Shown here: in pieces, positions 1-9,179 of the stretch
Layout: each line of letters opens with the position of its first letter
Numbering within the stretch: position 1 is the first letter of the stretch
DNA from: Microbacterium sp.
Lineage (GTDB): Bacteria > Actinomycetota > Actinomycetes > Actinomycetales > Microbacteriaceae
DNA: 34,491 bases
Assembly (NCBI RefSeq): GCF_029263575.1
Contig: NZ_JAJUFV010000011.1
Span: 1 to 34,491, forward strand
Direction: 5' to 3'
The notes under the pieces: model-generated
The model's database searches: none
Told to the model about the DNA's origin: nothing
The model's input: only the letters and a program-made list of their open reading frames with translations
Translations under genes and position numbers: made by a program

Positions 1-486
1 AAGACGCTCATCAAGGACCTCGACATCTCGAAGCCGGTCTACGTCGAGGCGATCAAGGGCCTGCCGCTCGAGAAGGACCTGATCGTCGACATGGAGCCGT
101 TCTTCGCGGCGTTCCGCGAAGTGCAGCCGTTCCTGCAGGCGCGCTCCGCGCCGGAGAAGGGCAAGGAGCGCCATCAGACGATCGCCGAGCGCGAGCGCTT
201 CGACGACACGACGAAGTGCATCCTGTGCGCCGCATGCACCTCGTCGTGCCCGGTGTTCTGGACCGACGGGCAGTACTTCGGTCCGGCCGCGATCGTCAAC
301 GCGCACCGTTTCATCTTCGACTCGCGCGACGACAACGCTGATGTGCGCCTCGACATCCTCAACGACAAAGAGGGCGTGTGGCGGTGCCGTACGACCTTCA
401 ATTGCTCGGAGGCCTGCCCCCGCGGCATCGAGGTCACCAAGGCGATCGCCGAGGTCAAGCAGGCTGTCCTTCGCGGCAAGCCCTGA
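1..486 (+). CDS. sdhB: Succinate dehydrogenase iron-sulfur subunit, C-terminal part (5' end outside window)
   Basis: Frame 1 is open from base 1 (KTLIKDLDISKPVYVEAIKGLPLEKDLIVDMEPFF...); Fe-S cysteine clusters CILCAACTSSCPVFW and CRTTFNCSEACPRGIEV; stop TGA at 484-486. Confidence 0.95.
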   Translation, partial: KTLIKDLDISKPVYVEAIKGLPLEKDLIVDMEPFFAAFREVQPFLQARSAPEKGKERHQTIAERERFDDTTKCILCAACTSSCPVFWTDGQYFGPAAIVNAHRFIFDSRDDNADVRLDILNDKEGVWRCRTTFNCSEACPRGIEVTKAIAEVKQAVLRGKP

Positions 487-533
487 TCTGAAGCGTTTTC
501 GACGACGGCCCCCGCCCTGGATAGGGTGGGGGC

Positions 534-1676
534 GTGTCTGTGTCCGAGTCCGCTGAAGCCGAGGCATCCGACCGCGGCCGACTCGACGCCGCCGTCGAGA
601 AGGCGACGAAGATCACCAAACGCACGCTGGCGCTGTTCCCGGTGCGTGTGTGGCGCCATTTCCTGCAGAACAACGGCTTTCTGCTCGCCGCTGGCGTGAG
701 TTATCAGGCGCTGTTCGCGATCTTCGCCGCGATCTACTTGGCCTTCGCGATCACGGGCCTCTGGCTGGGTGGCAGTCAGGATGCCGTGGATGCCATGATC
801 AACGTGATCAACGGCTACATCCCTGACCTCATCAACCCCGACAGCGAGTTCCTCAAGCCGGCGCAGGTGTACGAGATCGTCGCGCGCACGACCGGTGTGC
901 TGAGCATCACCGGCCTTGTCGCGGTGGCCGTGCTGGTGTGGACCGCGATCGGCTGGGTCACCTTCTCGCGCCGTGCGGTGCGCGATATCTTCGGCCTTCG
1001 CCCCGACGGCCGCAATTACGTATTTCTGAAGGCGCGCGATCTGCTCGCAGCGCTGCTGTTCGGCCTGTCGTTGATTCTCGGGTCGATTCTGAGCTCGGTC
1101 AGCGGTCGGGTGCTGAGCTGGCTGCTGGCGCAGCTGGGATGGGATGCCGGATCAGCCGGCGTGAACGTGATGATCCGCGTCGGGACGATCCTCGTCTCCT
1201 TCGTCGTGCTCTCCGGTGCCCTGGCGGCGATGGTGCGATTCCTCGCCGGAACCGCGCTGCAGTGGCGCACGATCTGGCCCGGTGCTCTGCTGGGCGGCGC
1301 CGCGATGACCGTGCTGCAGTTCGGCGCGGGGTATCTGCTGAGCTACACACCCACCAATCCGCTACTGGCGACGTTCGCGATCTTCATCGGGCTGCTGCTG
1401 TGGTTTCGGGTCAATGGCGTGGTGATGCTGGTCGCCGCCGCATGGATCGCTGTGACGGCGCGAGATCGCGACGTGCCTCTCACCGAGCAGCAACGCCGCG
1501 AAGCCGCGCACAATGCGCAGCTGCAGAAGGCGCGCATCCGGCTTCGACAGGCCGTGCGACAGCGCGATGAGGCACCCTGGTATCGCCGCTGGCAAGCCGG
1601 CAGAGCAGTGAGCGCTGCGGCGACGGATCTGGCGCGACTGAAGGCCTCGGCATCCGATGTCGATGGCCCTCGTTAG
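534..1676 (+). CDS. YihY/virulence factor BrkB family membrane protein
   Basis: 380 aa multi-TM protein; FLQNNGFLLAAGVSYQALFAIFAAIYLAFA and WPGALLGGAAMTVLQFG segments typical of the family; GTG start. Confidence 0.88.
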   Translation: MSVSESAEAEASDRGRLDAAVEKATKITKRTLALFPVRVWRHFLQNNGFLLAAGVSYQALFAIFAAIYLAFAITGLWLGGSQDAVDAMINVINGYIPDLINPDSEFLKPAQVYEIVARTTGVLSITGLVAVAVLVWTAIGWVTFSRRAVRDIFGLRPDGRNYVFLKARDLLAALLFGLSLILGSILSSVSGRVLSWLLAQLGWDAGSAGVNVMIRVGTILVSFVVLSGALAAMVRFLAGTALQWRTIWPGALLGGAAMTVLQFGAGYLLSYTPTNPLLATFAIFIGLLLWFRVNGVVMLVAAAWIAVTARDRDVPLTEQQRREAAHNAQLQKARIRLRQAVRQRDEAPWYRRWQAGRAVSAAATDLARLKASASDVDGPR

Positions 1677-1685
1677 GCTGGATGC

Positions 1686-2525
1686 ATGCCGCATCTTCGC
1701 ATCGCTTCAGTCAATGTCAACGGAATCCGCGCGGCGGTCCGCAACGGAATACACCGCTGGCTCGACAGCGCCGACGTCGACATTCTGACCCTGCAAGAGG
1801 TTCGCGGACAGGACGAACACCTCGAGGCCGCCCTCCCTGGCTGGCACATCGTGCACGACGAGGCCACAGCGAAGGGCCGTGCCGGCGTGGCGATCGCAAG
1901 CCGTACCCCGGCGCTGGCACACCGCACGACCTTCGGCGCCGAAGATTTCGACTCGAAGGGACGGTGGATCGAGGCAGACTTCCAACTCGGTGACCGTCCG
2001 CTCACCGTCGTCAGCGCCTACGTTCACACCGGCGAAGCAGATACGCCGAAGCAGGACGAGAAGTGGAAGTTCCTCGATGCCTTCGGACTGCGTCTGGCCG
2101 AGTTGAACGAGAACGATGCCCTGGCGCTCGTGACCGGTGACCTCAACGTCGGCCATCGCGAGTTCGACATCAAGAACTGGCGCGGCAACCGCAAGAAGTC
2201 CGGCTTCCTCCCCCGTGAACGCGCCTACTTCGATCGCTTCCTCGGTACAGCCGGTGACGAGATCACCGGTGTCGACGGATCCGTGGGCACCGGCCTGGGC
2301 TGGATCGATGTCGGTCGGCGCGCGCATGGCGATGTCGACGGGCCCTACACCTGGTGGTCGATGCGCGGTCAGGCCTTCGACAACGACACCGGTTGGCGCA
2401 TCGACTATCACCTGGCTACGCCGGCTCTCGGCCAACGTGCGTCGAACTACCAGGTGGCGCGAGCTGCCAGCTACGCCGAACGCTGGAGCGATCACGCTCC
2501 CGTCATCGTCGACTATTCGTACTGA
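1686..2525 (+). CDS. xth: Exodeoxyribonuclease III (endonuclease/exonuclease/phosphatase fold)
   Basis: MPHLRIASVNVNGIRAA..., LQEVRGQ, TGDLNVGHREFDIKNWRGN, GWRIDYHLATPAL, WSDHAPVIVDY motifs. Confidence 0.93.
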   Translation: MPHLRIASVNVNGIRAAVRNGIHRWLDSADVDILTLQEVRGQDEHLEAALPGWHIVHDEATAKGRAGVAIASRTPALAHRTTFGAEDFDSKGRWIEADFQLGDRPLTVVSAYVHTGEADTPKQDEKWKFLDAFGLRLAELNENDALALVTGDLNVGHREFDIKNWRGNRKKSGFLPRERAYFDRFLGTAGDEITGVDGSVGTGLGWIDVGRRAHGDVDGPYTWWSMRGQAFDNDTGWRIDYHLATPALGQRASNYQVARAASYAERWSDHAPVIVDYSY

Positions 2526-2584
2526 GCGTCGCCTGCTGCGGTGACGGCCAAGCATTCCCGGGGGCTGCCTCTAGGATTGATGCT

Positions 2585-3589
2585 GTGAAGAAACCTCGTC
2601 TCTACTCAGGAATGCAGCCGTCCGCCGATTCTCTCCAGATCGGTAACTACATCGGAGCTCTCCTGCAGTGGCGACAGCTGCAGACGTCGTACGACGCGTT
2701 CTTCTCGGTCGTCGACCTGCACGCCCTGACCCAGCCGAACAACCCGGAAGAGCTGCGCGAGAAGACGCGTCGCACGGCTGCGCAGTACATCGCTGCCGGT
2801 ATCGAGCCGTCGCAGTCGACGCTCTACGTGCAGTCTCACGTTCGCGCGCACGCCGAGCTCGCATGGGTGCTGAGCACCATCACCGGCTACGGCGAAGCCG
2901 GGCGCATGACGCAGTTCAAAGACAAGTCAGCGCGCTACGGCACGGACTCCACGAGCGTCGGCCTGTTCACGTATCCCGTGCTGATGGCCGCCGACATCCT
3001 GCTCTACCAGAGCGATGTCGTCCCCGTCGGTGACGACCAGAAACAGCACGTCGAGCTCACCCGCGACCTCGCCGAGCGCTTCAACAAACGATTCGGAGAA
3101 GCGTTCACGGTTCCGATTCCGGTAATCCAGAAGGACACCGCCCGCATCTACGATCTGCAGAACCCGACGTCGAAGATGTCGAAGTCGGCCGAGAGCGACG
3201 CCGGCGTGCTGTGGATGCTCGATGACCCGGCGAAGTCGGCGAAGAAGATCATGCGCGCGGTCACCGACAACGAGGGTGTCGTGCGTTTCGACCGCGAGAA
3301 CAAGCCCGGCGTCTCGAACCTGCTGACGATCTATGCGGCACTCACCGGCCGGCAGATCGCCACGATCGAAGACGAGTACGCCGGTCGCGGCTACGGCGAC
3401 TTCAAGAAGGGGCTCGCCGAGGTCGTGGTCGCTGAGTTCGAACCGGTGCGTGGCCGTGCGCTCGAACTGCTCGACGACCCGGCAGAGCTCGACCGCATCC
3501 TCGCCGCCAACGCCGCCCGCGCCGACGCCGTCGCCGATGCGACTCTCGCCGATGTCTATGAGAAGGTCGGTCTGCTGCGCCGCGTGTGA
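2585..3589 (+). CDS. trpS: Tryptophan--tRNA ligase
   Basis: GTG start at 2585 (MKKPRLYSGMQPSADSLQIGNYIGALLQW); KMSKS signature (SKMSKS); the supplied ORF 2354-3589 is over-extended upstream into exoIII. Confidence 0.96.
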   Translation: MKKPRLYSGMQPSADSLQIGNYIGALLQWRQLQTSYDAFFSVVDLHALTQPNNPEELREKTRRTAAQYIAAGIEPSQSTLYVQSHVRAHAELAWVLSTITGYGEAGRMTQFKDKSARYGTDSTSVGLFTYPVLMAADILLYQSDVVPVGDDQKQHVELTRDLAERFNKRFGEAFTVPIPVIQKDTARIYDLQNPTSKMSKSAESDAGVLWMLDDPAKSAKKIMRAVTDNEGVVRFDRENKPGVSNLLTIYAALTGRQIATIEDEYAGRGYGDFKKGLAEVVVAEFEPVRGRALELLDDPAELDRILAANAARADAVADATLADVYEKVGLLRRV

Positions 3590-3623
3590 CCATGGTGAAA
3601 CGCGCTGCCCGTAGGATGGGGGC

Positions 3624-4256
3624 GTGACCGATCCGCAGCTTCCGCCGCCCGCGCCGTATGGCTCCGTTCCACCCGTGCCTCCGGCACCGATTAACGACGC
3701 TGTTCCGCAGCCCCCGGCGCCCGCCGCAGCTCCCGCCGCGCCCGGCTATCCGGCGCCCGCGCCCGCGCCCGGGTATCAGGCTCCTCCCGGAGCCTATGCG
3801 GCGCCCGTCGGGGGCTACGCCGCTCCCACGGGTGCGTACCAGGCGCCCGCTGCACCGGTGACGCCGAAGTCGGCGATGCTGGGCATCATCGCGTTCGTGC
3901 TGGGCATCGTCGCGGCCGTTGTCGCTCCTATTCTCGGCGGCGTCTCGGCGTACCAGGTCGGTTTCGGCCTGCCGACGGTCGTGCAGTACATCGACTCCTC
4001 GGGCGATGATCTGTCTTTCCTCGCACCCGTGCGCGATCAGGTGCTGCTGGGTGAGATCGGCGCCTGGTCCGGCACGATTGCGGGCATCGCCGCGATCGTG
4101 CTCGGGATCATCGCGATCGTGAAGCGTCAGGGGCGCGGTTGGGGTATTGCCGGCCTGATCCTCGGCGTGATCGCCCCGATAATCTTTTTCGTCGTGCTCA
4201 GCGTGATGCTCGGCATCGGCACGGGTGCGGGTGCCACGAGCTACTACGGCGCATAA
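3624..4256 (+). CDS. DUF4190-like membrane protein with Pro/Ala-rich N-terminus
   Basis: Low-complexity P/A/G/Y N-terminus, then two TM segments (MLGIIAFVLGIVAAVVAPIL; AAIVLGIIAIVKRQGRGWGIAGLILG). Confidence 0.75.
   Translation: MTDPQLPPPAPYGSVPPVPPAPINDAVPQPPAPAAAPAAPGYPAPAPAPGYQAPPGAYAAPVGGYAAPTGAYQAPAAPVTPKSAMLGIIAFVLGIVAAVVAPILGGVSAYQVGFGLPTVVQYIDSSGDDLSFLAPVRDQVLLGEIGAWSGTIAGIAAIVLGIIAIVKRQGRGWGIAGLILGVIAPIIFFVVLSVMLGIGTGAGATSYYGA
3767..3850 (+). repeat. Degenerate 21-bp (7-aa) coding repeat, G(Y/A)(Q/A)APxG type
   Basis: Translation GYQAPPG-AYAAPVG-GYAAPTG-AYQAP shows a 7-residue period. Confidence 0.6.
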
Positions 4257-4267
4257 GCTTATGCGCC
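4248..4267. terminator. 20-bp perfect palindrome spanning convergent stop codons
   Basis: GGCGCATAAG|CTTATGCGCC; contains both TAA stops (4254-4256 + and 4259-4261 -). Confidence 0.5.
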
Positions 4268-4846
4268 ACGCGGAGCGTGATGCTTCTGCTGGGCGGCCAG
4301 CAGCCCGTCCGAGACGAGCAGCTCAACCGCATCCGCGCTGTCGCTGACGAGAATTCCCAGGGTCTTACGCTCTGCTGCGGCGAACGGTGACAACACCCAG
4401 TCCGCGGCGTCCTGGCGCACGGACGGGCGGCCGATGCCGACACGCACACGCGGAAAATCAGCCGTGCCGATCGCACGGGCGACATCACGCACACCGTTAT
4501 GTCCGCCATGCCCGCCGCCGATCTTCAACTTGAGGGTATCGAACGGAATGTCGAGCTCGTCGTGCACGATCACGGTTCGCTCAGCGGGAACGGAATAGAA
4601 ACGCGCGAGTGCGGCGACCGGCGTGCCCGAGACGTTCATGAATGAATTCGGCTTGGCAAGGACCATCTTGTCGGCGCCGGGGCGCACCCACGTCTCGACC
4701 ACGCGCGCACCCGCCTTGTGCTCGCGAAAGCGCTCACCGCGGCGATCTGCCAGCTCATCCACGACGAACTGACCGACGTTGTGACGAGTCGCCTCATAGC
4801 GCGGACCCGGATTTCCGAGTCCGACGATCAACCAGGTATCGACCAT
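4259..4846 (-). CDS. pth: Peptidyl-tRNA hydrolase
   Basis: WLIVGLGNPGPRYEATRHNVGQFVVDELA, LAKPNSFMNVSGTPV, HDELDIPFDTLKLKIGGGHGGHNGVRD. Confidence 0.96.
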   Translation of the reverse strand: MVDTWLIVGLGNPGPRYEATRHNVGQFVVDELADRRGERFREHKAGARVVETWVRPGADKMVLAKPNSFMNVSGTPVAALARFYSVPAERTVIVHDELDIPFDTLKLKIGGGHGGHNGVRDVARAIGTADFPRVRVGIGRPSVRQDAADWVLSPFAAAERKTLGILVSDSADAVELLVSDGLLAAQQKHHAPRGA

Positions 4847-4878
4847 GAATGCCCTGCCTCTCGAACGTCGCCAGGATA

Positions 4879-4917
4879 CGGCAGAGGGGACGCGAAGTGC
4901 TCGCGTCCCCTCTGCCG
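4879..4917 (-). terminator. Strong hairpin between rplY and pth (rplY terminator)
   Basis: 17-bp perfect inverted repeat CGGCAGAGGGGACGCGA-agtgc-TCGCGTCCCCTCTGCCG, 13 nt past the rplY stop. Confidence 0.85.
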
Positions 4918-4930
4918 GATGAAGCGGAGA

Positions 4931-5548
4931 TTACTCGGCAGCGGCCTCTTCGGCAGGCGCCTCAGCAGCCTCGCCCTCAGCGGCTTCCTCTGCGTCGTCG
5001 GCGACCTCAGCGGCCGGAACCGACACAGCCAGCAGCAGCAGGTCGGGCTCATCCAGCAGCGTCGCGCCCTTCGGCAGGACGACGTCGCCAGCGGTGATGT
5101 GAGCGCCCTCTTCCAGCCCCTCGACCGAAACCTCGAGGTGCTCGGGGATGTCGGTGGCGGCCACCTCGAGGCGGATGGTGTTGACGTCGATCGTGACGAT
5201 CGTTCCCGAGAAGGAGGTGCCGGTGGTGTAGATCGGAACCTCGACGTGAACCTTCTCACCCTTCTTCACCACGAGCAGGTCGACGTGCTCGATGATCTGC
5301 TGCACCGGGTCACGCTGAACGTCCTTGACGAGAGCGAGCTGCTCTTTGCCCTCGATGTCGAGGTCAAGCAGAGCGTTGGCGCGACGGATGATGAGCGAGA
5401 CCTGGTGGCCAGGCAGCGCGATGTGCACCGGGTCGGTGCCGTGGCCGTAGATGACGGCGGGGATCTTGCCGGCGGCGCGCAGGCGGCGGGCGAAGCCCTT
5501 ACCGAACTGCTCGCGAATCTCGGCGTGGACCTTGGTGTCCTCAGACAT
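4931..5548 (-). CDS. rplY: 50S ribosomal protein L25/general stress protein Ctc
   Basis: MSEDTKVHAEIREQFGKGFARRLRAAGKIPAVIYGHGTDPVHIALPGHQ; E/A-rich C-terminus; RBS agaaggag upstream. Confidence 0.95.
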   Translation of the reverse strand: MSEDTKVHAEIREQFGKGFARRLRAAGKIPAVIYGHGTDPVHIALPGHQVSLIIRRANALLDLDIEGKEQLALVKDVQRDPVQQIIEHVDLLVVKKGEKVHVEVPIYTTGTSFSGTIVTIDVNTIRLEVAATDIPEHLEVSVEGLEEGAHITAGDVVLPKGATLLDEPDLLLLAVSVPAAEVADDAEEAAEGEAAEAPAEEAAAE

Positions 5549-5769
5549 GGATTCTCCTTCTAGCACACGGCGAATCGTCGCTGTGTGGTGGTCTTCTGGT
5601 CGGTGTCTCGGACGCAGACGTGCGAAAAAACCACATGGCTTGATTCGCCGCGTCGATAACGGATGCAGCGCTCAGGAAGCATCCCTCGCCGAGGAACAGC
5701 TCTATCGTACCGGATGAGCCGGTAGGCTGGAACACAGCTTTGTCCCCTTTGCAGAATATGGAGTCCGGC

Positions 5770-5895
5770 ATGCTCGATGGCGCCTTCCTCTCACACGTCC
5801 TCTTCTGGTTGATCGGCGCGATGAGCGTGGGGGCTGTCGCGCTCATGACAGGTGCGCTCTTCGCGATGGGCCGCACGGGCTACCGCAAGGACTGA
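5770..5895 (+). CDS. Small single-TM protein (41 aa; 45 aa if started at in-frame ATG 5758)
   Basis: MLDGAFLSHVLFWLIGAMSVGAVALMTGALFAMGRTGYRKD; GGAG 6 nt upstream of ATG 5770. Confidence 0.45.
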   Translation: MLDGAFLSHVLFWLIGAMSVGAVALMTGALFAMGRTGYRKD

Positions 5896-6003
5896 CGCGC
5901 CGCATGCCGTAACGCACGAACCGCGCGTATCGGCATCCCGGTAACCTGAAACTGCCCGTGCGGTCACTCCTGCGTGGGCATATCCCCCACGGAAGGTGCA
6001 TCA

Positions 6004-7473
6004 ATGTCCTCTGCCGCCTCGGCAAACATCGGAGTCGTCGGACTCGCCGTCATGGGTTCGAATCTCGCCCGCAACCTCGCCAGCCGCGAGGGCAACACCG
6101 TGGCGGTCTTCAACCGCAGCTTCGAGAAGACCCGGACGCTGCTGGACGAGCATCCCGAAGCCGGTTTCATCTCGGCGTCGTCGTATCAGGAGTTCGCTGA
6201 CAGCCTGCAGAAGCCGCGCACCGCGATCATCATGGTCAAGGCAGGCAAGCCGACGGATGCCGTGATCGACTCTCTGCTCGAGGTCTTCGAGCCCGGCGAC
6301 ATCATCGTCGACGGCGGCAACGCGTACTTCCCCGACACGATTCGACGCGAGAAGGCCGTGCGCGAGACGGGTGTGAACTTCGTCGGCGCCGGCATCTCCG
6401 GTGGCGAAGAGGGCGCGTTGACCGGGCCGAGCATCATGCCCGGCGGCTCGGATGAGTCCTGGGTCACGCTCGGACCGATCCTGAAGTCGATTGCCGCGAT
6501 CGCCGAGGGCGAGCCGTGCGTCACCCACGTCGGCCACGACGGTGCCGGGCACTTCGTCAAGATGGTGCACAACGGCATCGAATACGCCGACATGCAGCTC
6601 ATCGCCGAGGCGTACGATCTGATCCGCCGCGGAACGGGCAAGTCTCCCGCCGAGATCGCCGACATCTTCGCCGAGTGGAACGCGGGCGAGCTCGAGTCCT
6701 ACCTGATCGAGATCACCGCTGAGGTGCTCCGCCAGGTGGATGCCGCGACCGGCAAGCCGCTGGTCGATGTCATCCTCGACCAGGCGGGCGCCAAGGGCAC
6801 CGGTGCGTGGACCGTGCAGACGGCTCTCTCCCTCGGTGTCCCCGTCTCGGGTATCGCCGAGGCGACTTTTGCCCGTTCGCTGTCCAGCCACCCGGAACAG
6901 CGCGCCGTCGCGGTGAACCTGCCCGGCCCGTCGACGGGCTCACGGGCCGACGGCGAGTTCTCCGTCGACGATGTCGACGCGTTCATCGAAGACGTCCGCC
7001 TCGCGCTGTACGCATCGAAGATCGTGGCCTACTCGCAGGGCTTCGACGAGATTCGCGCCGGCGCCGCCGAGTACGGTTGGGACATCGACCTCGGCGCGAT
7101 CTCGAAGATCTGGCGCGGCGGATGCATCATCCGCGCCCAGTTCCTCAACCGCATCGCCGATGCCTACGACGAGACGCCCGACCTGCCGGTGCTGATGACC
7201 GCTCCTTACTTCGCTGAGGCATTCGACCGCGCCCAGGCGTCCTGGCGCCGTGTCGTCGTCGCCGCCGCGACCGCGGGGATCCCCGCTCCGGCGTTCTCGT
7301 CGTCGCTGTCGTACTACGACGGCATCCGCGCCGATCGCCTGCCCGCCGCGCTCGTGCAGGGCCAGCGCGACTTCTTCGGCGCCCACACCTACAAGCGCAT
7401 CGACAAGGACGGCACCTTCCACACGCTGTGGTCGGGCGACCGCACCGAGATCGAGGCTGAAGACACGCACTGA
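6004..7473 (+). CDS. gnd: 6-phosphogluconate dehydrogenase (decarboxylating)
   Basis: NIGVVGLAVMGSNLARNLASREGNTVAVFNR, GISGGEEGALTGPSIMPGG, HFVKMVHNGIEYADMQLIAEAYD; RBS ggaagg before ATG 6004. Confidence 0.97.
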   Translation: MSSAASANIGVVGLAVMGSNLARNLASREGNTVAVFNRSFEKTRTLLDEHPEAGFISASSYQEFADSLQKPRTAIIMVKAGKPTDAVIDSLLEVFEPGDIIVDGGNAYFPDTIRREKAVRETGVNFVGAGISGGEEGALTGPSIMPGGSDESWVTLGPILKSIAAIAEGEPCVTHVGHDGAGHFVKMVHNGIEYADMQLIAEAYDLIRRGTGKSPAEIADIFAEWNAGELESYLIEITAEVLRQVDAATGKPLVDVILDQAGAKGTGAWTVQTALSLGVPVSGIAEATFARSLSSHPEQRAVAVNLPGPSTGSRADGEFSVDDVDAFIEDVRLALYASKIVAYSQGFDEIRAGAAEYGWDIDLGAISKIWRGGCIIRAQFLNRIADAYDETPDLPVLMTAPYFAEAFDRAQASWRRVVVAAATAGIPAPAFSSSLSYYDGIRADRLPAALVQGQRDFFGAHTYKRIDKDGTFHTLWSGDRTEIEAEDTH

Positions 7474-7487
7474 CGCCGGCGCGTCAC

Positions 7488-7533
7488 CACGCTGACGGGT
7501 CCGTCACCACTCGGCGACGGACCCGTCAGCGTG
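7488..7533. terminator. Bidirectional hairpin between gnd and dgoD, overlapping the dgoD 3' end
   Basis: 18-bp perfect inverted repeat CACGCTGACGGGTCCGTC-accactcggc-GACGGACCCGTCAGCGTG. Confidence 0.85.
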
Positions 7534-8658
7534 TCGCCAGATGGGGTTCTGCCACCTCGTCCATCGCGATGCGGCCTGGCGGACGGCGCTCTCATCGATC
7601 TCGATACCGAGACCGGGGCCGGTGAGCCGTTCGAAGTTGCCGGCGACGAATTTCAACGGCTGCGTGTCGAGAACGTAGTCGAGCACTTCGGCTCCTTGGT
7701 TGTAGTGGATTCCGATCGACTGCTCCTGGATGAGATAGTTCGGCGTCGCGAAGGCCACCTGCAGGCATGACGCGAGCGCGAGCGGTCCGAGTGGACAGTG
7801 CGGCGCGATCACAGCGTCGAACGTCTCGGCGAGCGCCGCGATCCGACGCACCTCGCTGATTCCACCGGCGTGTGAGAGATCGGGCTGCGCGATGGCGATG
7901 CCGGCCTGCAGCACCGGTAAGAACTCCTGCCTGCTGTACAGTCTCTCCCCTGTCGCGATCGGCGCGGTCGTGGCTTCCACCATGCGACCGATCACGTGTG
8001 AGTTCTCGGGCACGACCGGCTCTTCGATGAAGAGCGGATGCAGCGGCTCCAGCAGCGGCGCCAATCGGCGTGCCGTGGCCAGGGTGAACCGGCCGTGCAG
8101 ATCAACGGCGACGTCGCGCTCCGGGCCGAGCACCTCGCGAGCGCTCTCGACACGTGCCACGACGCCCGCGATCTCAGCCGCCGAGGCGCCTCGCCCCATT
8201 CTGCCGGAGGCGTTCATCTTCACAGCGGTGAGCCCCACCTCCAGCTGAGCCGAGATGTGATCGGCGACCTCTGCCGGATCGTCACCGCCGACCCAGCCAT
8301 AGGCTCGGACGCGATCGCGAACCGCGCCGCCGAGCAGGTCATGCACAGGAACGCCGAGACGCTTGCCCTTGAGATCCCAAAGGGCCTGGTCGACTCCCGC
8401 CACGGCGCTGGCGAGCACCGGCCCCCCGCGGTAGAACTGACTCTTGGTGAGTACCTGCCAGTGATCCTCGATGAGACCGGGGTCACGCCCGACGAGGTAG
8501 TCCGCGAACTGATCGACGGCGGCTCGCACCACGTCCGCGTAGCCTTCCAGCGACGCTTCCCCCCACCCGACGAGACCGTCGGTGGTCTCGATGCGCACGA
8601 ACAGCCATCGGGGTGCGACAGGGAACGACTCGATGCGTGCGATGGTAATGACGGTCAT
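7504..8658 (-). CDS. dgoD: D-galactonate dehydratase-like (mandelate racemase/muconate lactonizing enzyme superfamily)
   Basis: PRWLFVRIETTDGLVGWGEASLEG, FYRGGPVLASAVAGVDQALWDLKGK, AYGWVGGDDPAEVADHI, FIEEPV, QPDLSHAGGISE, APHCPLGPLALASCLQ, RHADGSVAEW; closely resembles E. coli DgoD from memory. Confidence 0.88.
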   Translation of the reverse strand: MTVITIARIESFPVAPRWLFVRIETTDGLVGWGEASLEGYADVVRAAVDQFADYLVGRDPGLIEDHWQVLTKSQFYRGGPVLASAVAGVDQALWDLKGKRLGVPVHDLLGGAVRDRVRAYGWVGGDDPAEVADHISAQLEVGLTAVKMNASGRMGRGASAAEIAGVVARVESAREVLGPERDVAVDLHGRFTLATARRLAPLLEPLHPLFIEEPVVPENSHVIGRMVEATTAPIATGERLYSRQEFLPVLQAGIAIAQPDLSHAGGISEVRRIAALAETFDAVIAPHCPLGPLALASCLQVAFATPNYLIQEQSIGIHYNQGAEVLDYVLDTQPLKFVAGNFERLTGPGLGIEIDESAVRQAASRWTRWQNPIWRHADGSVAEW

Positions 8659-9176
8659 GACAGTTCCCTCGTGGAGGCAAGGTCGGCGACGATGTCGGCG
8701 ACGATCTCGTCCGGTGCAGGCTCGGCGCTGAGGCGAACTCCTCGTTCATCATCGCCGAGCGGTTCGAGCATGTCGTACTGCGATTGCAGCAGAGTCGGCG
8801 GCATGTACTCGTGCGTGCGTGCCATGATGCGCTCACGGACGAGCTCGATAGGAGCCCACGGTTCGACGAGATAGAGTGCTGGAGCGTGTCGACGAAGCAC
8901 ATCTCGGTAATCACGACGAAGTGCCGAGCACGCCACGACAATACCCGTGTCCGCGGCATCTGCGAGCACCTGTCCGACAGCGGCCAGCCACGGAGCGCGG
9001 TCGGCGTCGGTCAGGGGCGTTCCAGAGGCCATCAGCTCGATGTTGCGCGCGGGATGCAACGAGTCGCCGTCGACGAACTCCACGCTGAGCCGTTCGGCCA
9101 GCAGGGCCCCGATCGTCGATTTGCCGACTCCTTGCACTCCCATCACGGCGATGGGAACAACGGATCTGTGCGTCAT
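8655..9176 (-). CDS. gntK: Gluconokinase (GntK family)
   Basis: VMGVQGVGKSTIGALLAERL, FVDGDSLHPARNIELMASGTPLTDADRAPWL, VVACSALRRDYRDVLR. Confidence 0.92.
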   Translation of the reverse strand: MTHRSVVPIAVMGVQGVGKSTIGALLAERLSVEFVDGDSLHPARNIELMASGTPLTDADRAPWLAAVGQVLADAADTGIVVACSALRRDYRDVLRRHAPALYLVEPWAPIELVRERIMARTHEYMPPTLLQSQYDMLEPLGDDERGVRLSAEPAPDEIVADIVADLASTRELS

Positions 9177-9179
9177 CCG

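Noticed and set aside
1707-2555. 282-aa minus-strand ORF opposite exoIII
   Set aside because: Shadow ORF; plus-strand exoIII motifs are decisive
2354-2584. Upstream extension of the trpS ORF
   Set aside because: Overlaps exoIII; the TrpS N-terminus (KKPRLYSGMQPSADSLQIGNY) starts at GTG 2585
3767-3850. Short period-21 repeats considered as CRISPR-like
   Set aside because: They lie in frame within a Pro/Ala-rich coding region; no spacers or cas genes
5662-5686. GGATGC...GCATCC inverted repeat upstream of rplY as a regulatory hairpin
   Set aside because: Only 6-bp arms, and this hexamer is generally frequent in the window
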